Shown here: piece after piece, positions 55,557 to 63,431 of the stretch
Position numbering within the stretch: the stretch's first letter is position 1
Layout of the letters: every line of letters starts with the position of its first letter
Source: Variovorax sp. WS11
Lineage (GTDB): Bacteria; Pseudomonadota; Gammaproteobacteria; Burkholderiales; Burkholderiaceae_C
DNA: 64,000 nt
Direction: 5' to 3'
Assembly (NCBI RefSeq): GCF_010499245.1
Contig: NZ_JAAGOW010000001.1
Location: 3,100,001-3,164,000, forward strand
Program-made: the position numbers and the translations under genes
Notes under the pieces: model-generated
Told to the model about the DNA's origin: nothing
Databases searched by the model: none
What the model saw: the letters and a program-made list of their open reading frames with translations, nothing else

Positions 55557-56426
55557 CTACTTGATGAGCCCGGCCGACTTCGCCGCCGCCTCGATGCCGT
55601 CGTAGTTCGAGGCCTGGGTCGGGATGAACTTCGAGGCGCGCTGCAGATCGAGGATCTCCTTGTGCGCCGGATTGGCCGCGTCGAGCTTGAGGAAGGCGTC
55701 GGCCAGCTTCTTCGTGGTCGCGGCGTCGAGCCCGGGGCGCACGGTCCAGTTGTAGTCGTAATAGGGCGCGGTGGTCGCGAGCACGCGCACCTTGGCGGCG
55801 TTCGGATTGGCCGACTCGGCGAGCTTGTCCATCACCGAGGCGTTCAGCACGCCGGCCTCGGCCCGGCCCGAGGCCACGAAGGCCACCGTCGCATCGTGTG
55901 CGCCCGAGAAGGCGACGGTCTTGAAGTCCTTCTCGGGGTTGATGCCGGCCTGCGCCAGGAAATGGCGCGGCATCAGGTGGCCCGAGGTCGAGGACGGCGC
56001 GCCGAAGGCGAAGGTGGCGCCGCGCAGGTCGGTCAGCGTCTTCGCCTTGCTGTCGGCCGGCACGATGAACTTGCTGGTGAACTTCTCGTCCTCCGCGCGC
56101 TGCACGATCGGCACGGCCGCGCCGCCGGTGCGCAGCTTGGCCTGCACGAAGGTGAAGCCGCCGAGCCAGGCCATGTCGATCTTGTTCGTGGCCAGGCCTT
56201 CGACCACGGCGGCGTAGTCGGTGACGGGCGTGAACTGCACGTCGAGGCCGGTCTCTTTCTTCAGGTACTCGCCCAGCGGCTTGAACTTGCGCTGCAGCTC
56301 GGTCGGCGCCTCGTCGGGGATGGCCGACACGCGCAGCGTCGTGATGCTCTGCGCATGCACCGGCAGTCCGGCGGCCAGGCCCAGCAGGCAGAAGAGGGTG
56401 GTCTGGAGGAACTGTTGTCGTTTCAT
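55557..56426 (-). CDS. PhnD-like periplasmic binding protein, putative selenate/selenium-oxyanion ABC transporter
   Basis: A 289-residue binding protein; signal peptide [15 protein letters not shown]. The mature part starts [14 protein letters not shown] and has [35 protein letters not shown] and [13 protein letters not shown]. The P-D-E-A-P-T-E and W-L-G-G-F words fit the PhnD relatives annotated as putative selenate-binding because they sit beside selenium genes. It starts 32 bases after senA on the same strand (a GTA-free ATG at 56435 is also possible). Substrate is inference. Confidence 0.85.
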   Translation of the reverse strand: MKRQQFLQTTLFCLLGLAAGLPVHAQSITTLRVSAIPDEAPTELQRKFKPLGEYLKKETGLDVQFTPVTDYAAVVEGLATNKIDMAWLGGFTFVQAKLRTGGAAVPIVQRAEDEKFTSKFIVPADSKAKTLTDLRGATFAFGAPSSTSGHLMPRHFLAQAGINPEKDFKTVAFSGAHDATVAFVASGRAEAGVLNASVMDKLAESANPNAAKVRVLATTAPYYDYNWTVRPGLDAATTKKLADAFLKLDAANPAHKEILDLQRASKFIPTQASNYDGIEAAAKSAGLIK

Positions 56427-56458
56427 GATGGGCATGGCGAAGGGAAGAGGGCTGCAGT

Positions 56459-57649
56459 TTAAGTAGCCGCGGTGCGGAAGCCGGCGAAGACATCGTTGCG
56501 GCCGGGCTGGAAGAAGTTGCGGTAGTGCGGATCGTGCAGCCGCGCGTGGGTGGCGAAGGCGCCGCCGCGCAGCTCCCGGTGGTCGCCGAACCAGGGGGCC
56601 GAGTAGTCGCGGTAAGGGCCGGGGGCAAAGCCGGGGTAGGGCGTGAAGGTGCTGGCGGTCCATTCCCACACGCTGCGGCCCCAGGCGAAGGCGGGCTGGG
56701 TGGCGGCCGCGTGCTCCCATTCGGCGGCCGTGGGCAGGCGGCGGCCGGCCCAGCGCGCGTAGGCCTCGGCCTCCCAGGCGCTGACGTGGATCACGGACTG
56801 CTCGGGGTCGAGCGGCAGCCAGCGGTCGAACCAGCGGGTCTCCCATTGCTGCAAGACGCGGGAGACGCGCCTCCAGCGCGCGGGGTGGCTGCGGGGCTGC
56901 GTCGCGCGCCAGCGCCCCGCCTCGGCGGGCCAGAAGGCCGGATTGGCGTAGCCGCCGGCTTCCACGAAGCGCAGGTAGCGGCCGGCCGTGACCGGCGTGG
57001 CGTCGATCTCGAAGGCGGCCAGGGCGACGGGATGCTCGCCGAGCTCGTTGTCGAAGGCGAAGCCGTCGCGCGTCGCGGGCCAACCGATGCAAGCCTGTGC
57101 GGCAGGCAGCTCGATGGCGGGCGCTTCGGCCAGGCGCGGCGGTTCTGCCAGGCCGACAGGCGCGGGGTAGCCCAGCGTCGCGCGCAGCCAGGCAAAGGCC
57201 TCGTCGTGCATGTCTTCGTGGAACAGCGCCAGGCGATGAAAGTACAGGGCTTCGTCGCTGTCCTCGCATTGCGCGAGCGCGGCCAGGCAGGCCTCGAGCT
57301 GCGCATCGAGGCGCGCGTCGATCTCGTCCCGCGTGGGCAGGGCCACGGACCAACGGGCGATGTGGGCCAGCCGGGCCGAGTCGAACAGGGCGTCGGGCCC
57401 GGCGATGCGCGCCGGCCGGCTGGCCTGCACATGGCCTTGCGCATCGACCGCGTGCGGGCCGCGCAGCACCCAGAACTCGCCGAACCAGGCGAGGTGCGAC
57501 AGCTCCCAGGCGACCAGGTTCACACCGGCCTGGCGCGGCACCTGCCATTGCGCATCGCTCAGGTCGAAGGTCCAGGCGCGCGTGCGCGCGCGGCATTCGC
57601 GCAGCGCAGCCGCGAGCGCTTCGCCGGCGAGGGTGCGTGCGTCAGCCAT
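56459..57649 (-). CDS. senA: SenA, selenoneine synthase (EgtB-like)
   Basis: A 396-residue non-haem iron sulfoxide/selenoxide-type C-Se forming enzyme. The DinB-like N-terminal domain gives the three-His iron site: H52 in E-L-S-H-L, and H144/H148 in F-H-E-D-M-H-D-E. The formylglycine-generating-enzyme-like C-terminal domain (about 205-396) has E-I-D-A-T-P-V-T-A-G-R-Y-L, V-W-E-W-T-A-S-T-F and R-G-G-A-F-A-T. It joins hercynine with a seleno-sugar in the characterised pathway. SenA rather than EgtB is called because senB and selD lie next to it. Start ATG 57649 is 28 bases from the senB ATG. Confidence 0.88.
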   Translation of the reverse strand: MADARTLAGEALAAALRECRARTRAWTFDLSDAQWQVPRQAGVNLVAWELSHLAWFGEFWVLRGPHAVDAQGHVQASRPARIAGPDALFDSARLAHIARWSVALPTRDEIDARLDAQLEACLAALAQCEDSDEALYFHRLALFHEDMHDEAFAWLRATLGYPAPVGLAEPPRLAEAPAIELPAAQACIGWPATRDGFAFDNELGEHPVALAAFEIDATPVTAGRYLRFVEAGGYANPAFWPAEAGRWRATQPRSHPARWRRVSRVLQQWETRWFDRWLPLDPEQSVIHVSAWEAEAYARWAGRRLPTAAEWEHAAATQPAFAWGRSVWEWTASTFTPYPGFAPGPYRDYSAPWFGDHRELRGGAFATHARLHDPHYRNFFQPGRNDVFAGFRTAAT

Positions 57650-57677
57650 GGCGATATCGCCCTGACAGAATGCGCCG

Positions 57678-58640
57678 ATGAACAAGAAGCCTCGGATTCT
57701 GATCGTCTCGCCCGCGCTGGCGGATGCGAACAACGGCAACTGGCGCACCGCTTCGCGCTGGGGCCGGTTTCTCTCGGGCGTGGCCGAGGTCGAGATCGCG
57801 CGCGCCTGGAACGGCATGGCCTGCGACGCGATGATCGCCCTGCATGCCCGCCGCTCCGCCGAGGCGATAGCGCGCCTGCATGCGGCGCGCCCGGCCTGCC
57901 CGGTCGCGCTGGTCCTGACCGGCACCGACGTGTACCGCGACATCGAAGAGAACGAGGCTGCTCGGCATTCGCTGCAGTGTGCCAGCCAACTGGTGGTGCT
58001 GCAGCCCGATGCGCTCGATCGCCTCGGGCCGGCCGAGCGCGCGAAGACCCGCGTGATCCTGCAGTCAGCCGGCCGGCTGCGCAAAGGCGCGGCGGTCCAC
58101 AGCTTCAACCTGGTTGCGGTCGGGCATCTGCGCGAAGAGAAGGACCCGCTCACTCTCATGAACGCCGTGCGCCGCTTGCCCGCGGCAACGCGGGTCCGCA
58201 TCGTCCACATCGGGGACGCGCTGGTGCCCGAGCTCGGCGAGGCGGCGCGCCGCACCATGGCCGAATGCCCGCACTATCGCTGGTTCGGCGGGCTCCCGCC
58301 CGACGCCACGCGGCGCTGGATCGCACGCGGCCGCGCGCTGGTGCACATGAGCCGGATCGAGGGCGGCGCGCAGGTGGTGATCGAGGCGGTGCGCTCGGGC
58401 GTGCCGGTGCTGGCCAGCCGCATCGGCGGCAACCTGGGGCTGCTGGGCGCGGACTACGAAGGCTGCTTTCCGGCCGGCGACGACGCGGCACTGGCGGCCC
58501 TGATGGAACGCTTTGCGGCCGAGCCGGCCTTCGCCAAAAGGCTGGCGGCGCAGTGCGCCCTGCGCGAGCCCTTGTTCACCCGTGAGTCCGAACGTGAATG
58601 CGTGCGGCGCCTGCTGCGCGACCTGCTCGCACCACCATAA
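57678..58640 (+). CDS. senB: SenB, selenosugar synthase (GT-B glycosyltransferase fold)
   Basis: A 320-residue glycosyltransferase-like enzyme of the TIGR04348 group. It uses selenophosphate and a UDP-sugar to make a 1-seleno-sugar. N-terminal P-R-I-L-I-V-S-P-A-L-A-D-A-N-N-G-N-W-R-T-A is the hallmark, followed by V-L-T-G-T-D-V-Y-R-D-I, V-G-H-L-R-E-E-K-D-P and the C-terminal UDP-binding loop E-G-G-A-Q-V-V-I-E-A-V-R-S-G-V-P-V-L. Forms a two-gene unit with selD (27-base gap), divergent from senA. Confidence 0.9.
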   Translation: MNKKPRILIVSPALADANNGNWRTASRWGRFLSGVAEVEIARAWNGMACDAMIALHARRSAEAIARLHAARPACPVALVLTGTDVYRDIEENEAARHSLQCASQLVVLQPDALDRLGPAERAKTRVILQSAGRLRKGAAVHSFNLVAVGHLREEKDPLTLMNAVRRLPAATRVRIVHIGDALVPELGEAARRTMAECPHYRWFGGLPPDATRRWIARGRALVHMSRIEGGAQVVIEAVRSGVPVLASRIGGNLGLLGADYEGCFPAGDDAALAALMERFAAEPAFAKRLAAQCALREPLFTRESERECVRRLLRDLLAPP

Positions 58641-58667
58641 TCGGCCAGACCCCGAAAGCGAGACACC

Positions 58668-59729
58668 ATGAACGATCGAAGCACTGCCTCCGCCCTCCGT
58701 CTCACCAGCTTCTCCCACGGCGGCGGCTGCGGCTGCAAGATCGCGCCGGGCGTGCTGTCGGAGATCCTGCGAAACAGCGGCAGCGGCATCATCCCGCCCG
58801 AGTTGCTCGTCGGCATCGAGACTGCCGACGACGCGGCGGTCTACCAGCTCAACGACGAGCAGGCGCTGATCGCCACCACCGACTTCTTCATGCCGATCGT
58901 CGACGACCCGTTCGACTTCGGCCGCATCGCCGCGACCAACGCCATCAGCGATGTCTACGCCATGGGCGGCACGCCGATCATGGCGCTGGCGCTGGTGGCG
59001 ATGCCGGTCAACCAGCTGCCGCTGGAGGTGATCGGCGAGGTGGTGCGCGGCGGCCAGGCCGTGTGCCGCGAGGCCGGCATCCCGATCGCGGGCGGCCACA
59101 CCATCGACTCGGTCGAGCCGATCTACGGGCTGGTCGTGATGGGGCTGGTGCATCCCAAGCGGGTCAGGCGCAACGCCGATGCGAAGGCCGGCGACGTGCT
59201 GGTGCTCGGCAAGCCGCTGGGCGTGGGCGTGCTCTCGGCGGCGCTCAAGAAGGAAAAGCTCGACGCCGAGGGCTATGCACAGTTGATTGCCAACACCACG
59301 CGGCTCAACAAGCCCGGCATCGCGCTGGCTGCGCTCGAGGGCGTGCATGCGCTGACCGATGTGACGGGCTTCGGTCTGGCTGGCCACACGCTGGAGATGG
59401 CGCGCGGCGCCGGGCTGCAGGCGGTGATCGACTGGCCGCAGGTGCCGCTCCTGCCCCGTGTCGCCCAGATGGCGGCCGAGGGCTTCGTGACCGGTGCCTC
59501 GGGCCGCAACTGGGCCGGCTACGGCGCCGAGGTGCGGCTCGATGCCGCGCTGCCGCCCGTGGCGCAGGACCTGCTGAGCGATCCGCAGACCTCGGGCGGC
59601 CTGCTCGTGAGCTGTGCGCCGGACCGCGTGCCGCAGGTGCTGGCGCTCTTCCACGAACAGGGCTTCGAGGCCGCCTGCGTGATCGGCCGCATGGAGGCCG
59701 GGCCGGCCGGCCTGCGCGTCAACGCGTAG
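58668..59729 (+). CDS. selD: Selenide, water dikinase (SelD/SenC) for selenoneine synthesis
   Basis: A 353-residue enzyme that makes selenophosphate from selenide and ATP. The active loop is H17-G-G-G-C21-G-C23-K24-I; the catalytic position (E. coli Cys17) is Cys21, so no selenocysteine is needed. The ATP-site words D-D-A-A-V-Y, T-T-D-F-F-M-P-I-V-D-D, N-A-I-S-D-V-Y-A-M-G-G, G-G-H-T-I-D and D-P-Q-T-S-G-G-L-L follow. No selA/selB/selC genes are present in the window; its co-location with senB indicates that it feeds small-molecule selenium metabolism. Its last 11 bases overlap the convergent acyltransferase gene. Confidence 0.95.
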   Translation: MNDRSTASALRLTSFSHGGGCGCKIAPGVLSEILRNSGSGIIPPELLVGIETADDAAVYQLNDEQALIATTDFFMPIVDDPFDFGRIAATNAISDVYAMGGTPIMALALVAMPVNQLPLEVIGEVVRGGQAVCREAGIPIAGGHTIDSVEPIYGLVVMGLVHPKRVRRNADAKAGDVLVLGKPLGVGVLSAALKKEKLDAEGYAQLIANTTRLNKPGIALAALEGVHALTDVTGFGLAGHTLEMARGAGLQAVIDWPQVPLLPRVAQMAAEGFVTGASGRNWAGYGAEVRLDAALPPVAQDLLSDPQTSGGLLVSCAPDRVPQVLALFHEQGFEAACVIGRMEAGPAGLRVNA

Positions 59730-61317
59730 CGGCAGCGGCCGCGCCGCGGCGGGCCGGAGTCTTGCGCGGAGCGGCGGCCTTGGCGGGCGCGGCCTTTCGC
59801 GCCGGCGTCTTGCGCGCCTTGGGCTTTGCAACTGCCACCACTTCGACCGGCTGTGACTGTGGCGCAGGCTTGGCCGCGTCCGCGGCTTGCGCAGGTTCGA
59901 GCGCCTTGACGCGCGCCAGGATCTCGCGGTGCTCGACGAGCAGGTAGTCCGCGATCACGTCCACGTCGGGCACCGCGCGGCGGCAGGCGATCAGGCCGAA
60001 GTCCAGGCTGCCGTTGTAGCTCTGCACCGTCATGTTGAGCGCCATGCCATGGGCCGGGATCGACACCGGGTAGTAGGTCAAGAGCTTCGCGCCCGCGAAG
60101 TAGAGCGCGGCCTGCGCGCCCGGCACGTTGGAGATCACCACATTGGCCACCGGCGGCAGCCGGTCCGCCAGCCGCGAGCGGCCGTACATCGAGGCCAGGC
60201 CCGACATCAGCCAGGGTGCGCCGAAGGAGGGGAAGTCGGTGGGGATCGCGGCCTTGATGTTGCCCATCAGGTTCTTGGCCGCGGTGGAGGACTCGCGGAT
60301 GCGCGCGATGCGCTCGATCGGGTCGGCCACGTCGGTCGCCAGCGTCATCACCGTCATCGATACCTGGTTGTTCGACGAGGTGTCGCCCGGCGCGCGCAGC
60401 GTCACCGGGATGGCCGCGGTCATCGGCTTCTTCGGCAGCTTGCCGTGGTCCGCCAGGTAGCGGCGCAGCGCGCCGGCGCAGATGCCCATCACCACGTCGT
60501 TGAGGCTGGCGCCCAGCTTCTTGCCGGCCTGCTTGACCTCGGCCAGCGGGATCGAGCGCACCGCGTAGGCGCGCTGGTTGGTGATGGCCACGTTGAGCGG
60601 CGTGCGCGGGCCCAGCAGATTGAGGTTCTTCGGCTGCTGCCAGAGGCTCGTGCCCTCGCTGCGGGGCTGCGGCACGATCAGGCTCTGCACTGCGCGCGCC
60701 ATGTCGGGGAAGGTCTTCACCAGCTTCATGTACTGCTGTAGCGTGTTGCTCAGCGCCGCGCCGGCCAGCTCGGCCACGCCCAGCTGGTAGCGGTTGTTGC
60801 GGCGCGCCTTCTGGCGCGGCGCCTTGACCGGCTCGGGATGCGGCTCCAGGTCCATGATGGCCTGCGCGAAAGCGCTTCCGGCCTGGCCGTCGATGCCCGC
60901 ATGGTGAACTTTCGAATACATCGCGACCTTGCCGCCCTGCAGCCCGTCGATCACGTAGAACTCCCACAGCGGGCGGCTGCGGTCCATCAGCGTCGAATGC
61001 AGGCGGCCCACGTACTGCTCGAGCTGGCGCAGCGTGCCGGGCCGCGGCAGCGTGACGCGGCGCACGTGGTAGTCGAGGTCCACGTCCTCGTCCTCCACCC
61101 AGACGGGGTTCGACAGCTCGAAGGGCATCAGCGCGAGCTTGCGCGTGAAGATCTCCGACAGGTGCATGCGGCTCGCTATATGCGCCTGCACGTCCTCGTA
61201 GTAGTCGCCCTTGTAGTCCGCAGGCAGCTCCAGCAGGTGCAGGCCGCCGACGTGCATCGGCGTCTCGGGGGTCTCGGTGTGCAGGAAGGTCGCGTCCAGG
61301 CCGCTCAGGTGTTTCAT
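59719..61317 (-). CDS. WS/DGAT wax ester synthase/diacylglycerol acyltransferase with histone-like tail
   Basis: A 532-residue bifunctional acyltransferase that makes wax esters and triacylglycerols at the inner face of the membrane and on lipid bodies. The catalytic H-H-A-G-I-D-G is at 138-144, P-L-W-E-F-Y-V-I-D-G before it, and S-N-V-P-G near the C-terminal half. It begins M-K-H-L-S-G-L-D-A-T-F, as the family does. The last 55 residues are unusual: an Ala/Lys/Pro/Arg-rich tail (K-P-K-A-R-K-T-P-A-R-K-A-A-P-A-K-region) like histone H1/PhaF tails, not part of the enzyme. Convergent overlap with selD by 11 bases. Confidence 0.92.
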   Translation of the reverse strand: MKHLSGLDATFLHTETPETPMHVGGLHLLELPADYKGDYYEDVQAHIASRMHLSEIFTRKLALMPFELSNPVWVEDEDVDLDYHVRRVTLPRPGTLRQLEQYVGRLHSTLMDRSRPLWEFYVIDGLQGGKVAMYSKVHHAGIDGQAGSAFAQAIMDLEPHPEPVKAPRQKARRNNRYQLGVAELAGAALSNTLQQYMKLVKTFPDMARAVQSLIVPQPRSEGTSLWQQPKNLNLLGPRTPLNVAITNQRAYAVRSIPLAEVKQAGKKLGASLNDVVMGICAGALRRYLADHGKLPKKPMTAAIPVTLRAPGDTSSNNQVSMTVMTLATDVADPIERIARIRESSTAAKNLMGNIKAAIPTDFPSFGAPWLMSGLASMYGRSRLADRLPPVANVVISNVPGAQAALYFAGAKLLTYYPVSIPAHGMALNMTVQSYNGSLDFGLIACRRAVPDVDVIADYLLVEHREILARVKALEPAQAADAAKPAPQSQPVEVVAVAKPKARKTPARKAAPAKAAAPRKTPARRGAAAAATR

Positions 61318-61627
61318 TCGGATGGGTTCCCGTGTTGTCGTGGGCGCGTGGTGCGCGATTGGAGCGAGGGAAAATGATCCGCAATGCGCGAAGGCCCGGA
61401 TAGCGGGTAAGCCCGGGGCTCGGAGGGGTAGAGCGACGTCCCGCTCGTCGTAGCATCGCGGGGCTTTGAAGAAATTGGGGCAGTTGGCCTAACTATCCGA
61501 CGGTTCTAGTTTTTCAGGCCTAGGGCTTTGCGAAGAAGATGAGGCCATCGCGTCGGAACCATGACGCGAGTGATGGCGGGATCGGTTCCCGGCGTCATGT
61601 GTCCCATCCCACTTCAAGGAAATCATC
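61318..61627. other. Divergent intergenic region between acyltransferase and phasin-like gene
   Basis: 310 bases without a supported gene. Several GC-rich partial repeats (CCCGGATAGCGGGTAAGCCCGGG at about 61389) and an AT-richer segment near 61460-61530 (TTGGGGCAGTTGGCCTAACTATCC) likely carry the promoters for both genes. AAGGA lies upstream of the ATG at 61628. I see no clear operator or RNA gene. Confidence 0.4.
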
Positions 61628-62179
61628 ATGTCCACGCAAAACATCTCCAGCGCCGCCCTCCACGTGGTCGGCCAGTACAACGATGCCGGCAAGACCCTGG
61701 TCGGCGCCTACCGCGCCGGCGCCCATCGCCTGCTGAACGGCGCCGCTTCGCGCACCAGCGAGTTCCTCAACGCCCGTCAGCTGCCGCTGGTGAGCGAGAC
61801 GCTCAAGGCCCGCCTGATCGGCGCGCAGGAGAAGGTCAACGGCTTCCTGGCCAACCGCCTCGACATCGACACCGGCCGCGTCGTCGCCGTGATGGACCGC
61901 ATCGCCGGCACCACCACCAGCGGCATCGAGACGGTCGCCAACGCCGCGGCCCGCATCGAGTCGCCGCTGGGCAGCTCGGTCCTGCAGGCCCTGGGCACCC
62001 TGAACCAGCCGATCGCTACGGTCTCGGTGCAGATCGCCGACCGCATTGCCGCCGGCGCCAAGCAGATCGAAAGCCGCGTGGCGGGCAGCACGGAAGAAGC
62101 GACGCCGGTCAAGACCGTGAAGGCCAAGGCCCGCACGGCCGTGCGCCGCCCGGTCCGCACTGCGCGCAAGGCCGCCTGA
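61628..62179 (+). CDS. Phasin-like granule-associated protein with basic tail
   Basis: A 183-residue, helix-rich soluble protein without Cys or Trp. Heptad-like Ala/Leu/Ile patterning covers residues 5-150 (A-A-L-H-V-V-G-Q-Y-N-D-A-G-K-T-L), followed by a 25-residue Arg/Lys/Ala-rich tail (K-A-K-A-R-T-A-V-R-R-P-V-R-T-A-R-K-A). Composition and context (WS/DGAT, PhaF-like gene 51 bases downstream) suggest a granule-surface or nucleoid-associated role; no catalytic motif is seen. Confidence 0.65.
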   Translation: MSTQNISSAALHVVGQYNDAGKTLVGAYRAGAHRLLNGAASRTSEFLNARQLPLVSETLKARLIGAQEKVNGFLANRLDIDTGRVVAVMDRIAGTTTSGIETVANAAARIESPLGSSVLQALGTLNQPIATVSVQIADRIAAGAKQIESRVAGSTEEATPVKTVKAKARTAVRRPVRTARKAA

Positions 62180-62230
62180 GCCCCACGGCGGGCCGGCCGC
62201 CTTTCGAATTGACCTGTCCTGGAGCAACGC

Positions 62231-62698
62231 ATGGCGACTCGCCGCGATGAAACTGTCAGCGTGAAGAAGAAGGCGGCTGCGGCCGGCAAGAAGGCCCCGG
62301 CCAAGAAGACGGCGCCGGCCAGGAAGGCTGTGCCGCGCAAGAAGGCGGCCCCCGCGAAGAAGGCCGTGGCCCCCGATTCAAAGGCCGGCGCGCAGGGTTT
62401 GCTGCGCGCCGGCCTGAAGGCCTTGGGCAACGTGCGCGACGACGTGGTCAAGCGCCAGACCAATGTCATCGAGAGCCTGCTCGGCATGAGCCAGCCCAAA
62501 GGCGATGCGCCGCCGCGCGGCTTCGGGCTCGAGAGCTTCGGCATCCGCAAGTTCGAAGACGTCTTCGACCAGCGCGTCGCCACCGCGATGCAGCGGCTGG
62601 GCATGCCGACGGCGCAGGAGATCCAGGAGTTGCGCGACCAGATGAAGCTGCTGCTCGAACACCTGGCGCGCATCGAATCGGGACAGCGCAAGCGCTGA
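62231..62698 (+). CDS. PhaF/PhaI-type phasin with N-terminal histone-like segment
   Basis: A 155-residue polyhydroxyalkanoate granule-associated protein. The N-terminal 50 residues are a Lys/Ala/Pro repeat (K-K-A-P-A-K-K-T-A-P-A-R-K), as in histone H1 or PhaF. The C-terminal 90 residues have the phasin signature V-F-D-Q-R-V-A-T-A-M-Q-R-L-G-M-P-T-A-Q-E-I-Q-E-L-region with a coiled-coil end. In Pseudomonas PhaF the order is reversed (phasin first, basic tail last). GGAG is six bases upstream of the ATG. Confidence 0.82.
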   Translation: MATRRDETVSVKKKAAAAGKKAPAKKTAPARKAVPRKKAAPAKKAVAPDSKAGAQGLLRAGLKALGNVRDDVVKRQTNVIESLLGMSQPKGDAPPRGFGLESFGIRKFEDVFDQRVATAMQRLGMPTAQEIQELRDQMKLLLEHLARIESGQRKR

Positions 62699-62723
62699 GC
62701 GCCACCGGTCGAGCCCAGAGCCC

Positions 62724-63356
62724 GTGGCCAGCATCAACACGCGCGAGCGCATCCTGCAGACCAGCCTGGCGCTGTTTAACGCGCAGGGGCTCGCGGCCGT
62801 GTCCACGCACCGCATCGCGGCCGAGCTCGAGATGAGCCCCGGCAACCTGCACTACCACTTCAAGGCCAAGCAGCTGATCGTCGATCGCCTGTTCCGGCGC
62901 TTCGAGGAGCAGCTGGAACTGCTCAACGCTTCCTCCGACACCGTTCGCGCCATCGACGACCTGTGGCTCGCGCTGCACCTGCGCTTCGAGGCCATCGACG
63001 CCTACCGCTTCGTCTACCGCGACATGGCCTTCCTGGCGGGCGAATACCCGGCGCTGGGCCAGCGGGCGCAGGCCCTCACGGCGCAGAACCTGCTGGCCGC
63101 GCAATCGCTGTGCGAGGCGCTGCGGGCCGCCGGTGTCATCCAGGCGACAGCCGAAGAGGCGCAAATGCTCGCGCTGCAGATGGTCTTCACCACCACCTGC
63201 TGGCTCTCCTTCGAGCGGCTGGTTCCGGGGCGCGATGCGCTGCAGCAGGCCGATCCGGGGCTGGCGGCCTTCTACACGCTGACGCTGGTTTCCCCCTATG
63301 TTTCCAGGGAATCGAGGGCTTACCTTGATTACTTGCGTGGCAAATACCTCGGATAA
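62724..63356 (+). CDS. TetR-family transcriptional regulator
   Basis: A 210-residue regulator. HTH region (residues 15-50): L-F-N-A-Q-G-L-A-A-V-S-T-H-R-I-A-A-E-L-E-M-S-P-G-N-L-H-Y-H-F. The P-G-N-L-H-Y-H-F recognition helix is typical of the fatty-acid/PHA-related TetR branch. The ligand domain has Y-R-F-V-Y-R-D-M-A-F-L. GTG 62724 begins 25 bases after the phasin stop, no clear ribosome site, so coupled translation is likely. It probably controls the granule genes. Confidence 0.85.
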   Translation: MASINTRERILQTSLALFNAQGLAAVSTHRIAAELEMSPGNLHYHFKAKQLIVDRLFRRFEEQLELLNASSDTVRAIDDLWLALHLRFEAIDAYRFVYRDMAFLAGEYPALGQRAQALTAQNLLAAQSLCEALRAAGVIQATAEEAQMLALQMVFTTTCWLSFERLVPGRDALQQADPGLAAFYTLTLVSPYVSRESRAYLDYLRGKYLG

Positions 63357-63431
63357 GCGAACGCGCCGTCCGGCGAACCCGGAACTGCCGCAGATGCATG
63401 GTCACCCATAACGACGACAAAGGAGATATTC

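Noticed and set aside
56459..57649. Calling this gene egtB (ergothioneine)
   Set aside because: Domain order and His motif fit EgtB as well, but neighbours are senB and selD and no egtA/C/D/E is present. SenA is favoured, with residual doubt.
58668..59729. selD as a sign of selenoprotein (UGA recoding) machinery
   Set aside because: The active-site residue is Cys, and no selA, selB or selC-like gene is in the window. Linkage to senB and senA explains it better.
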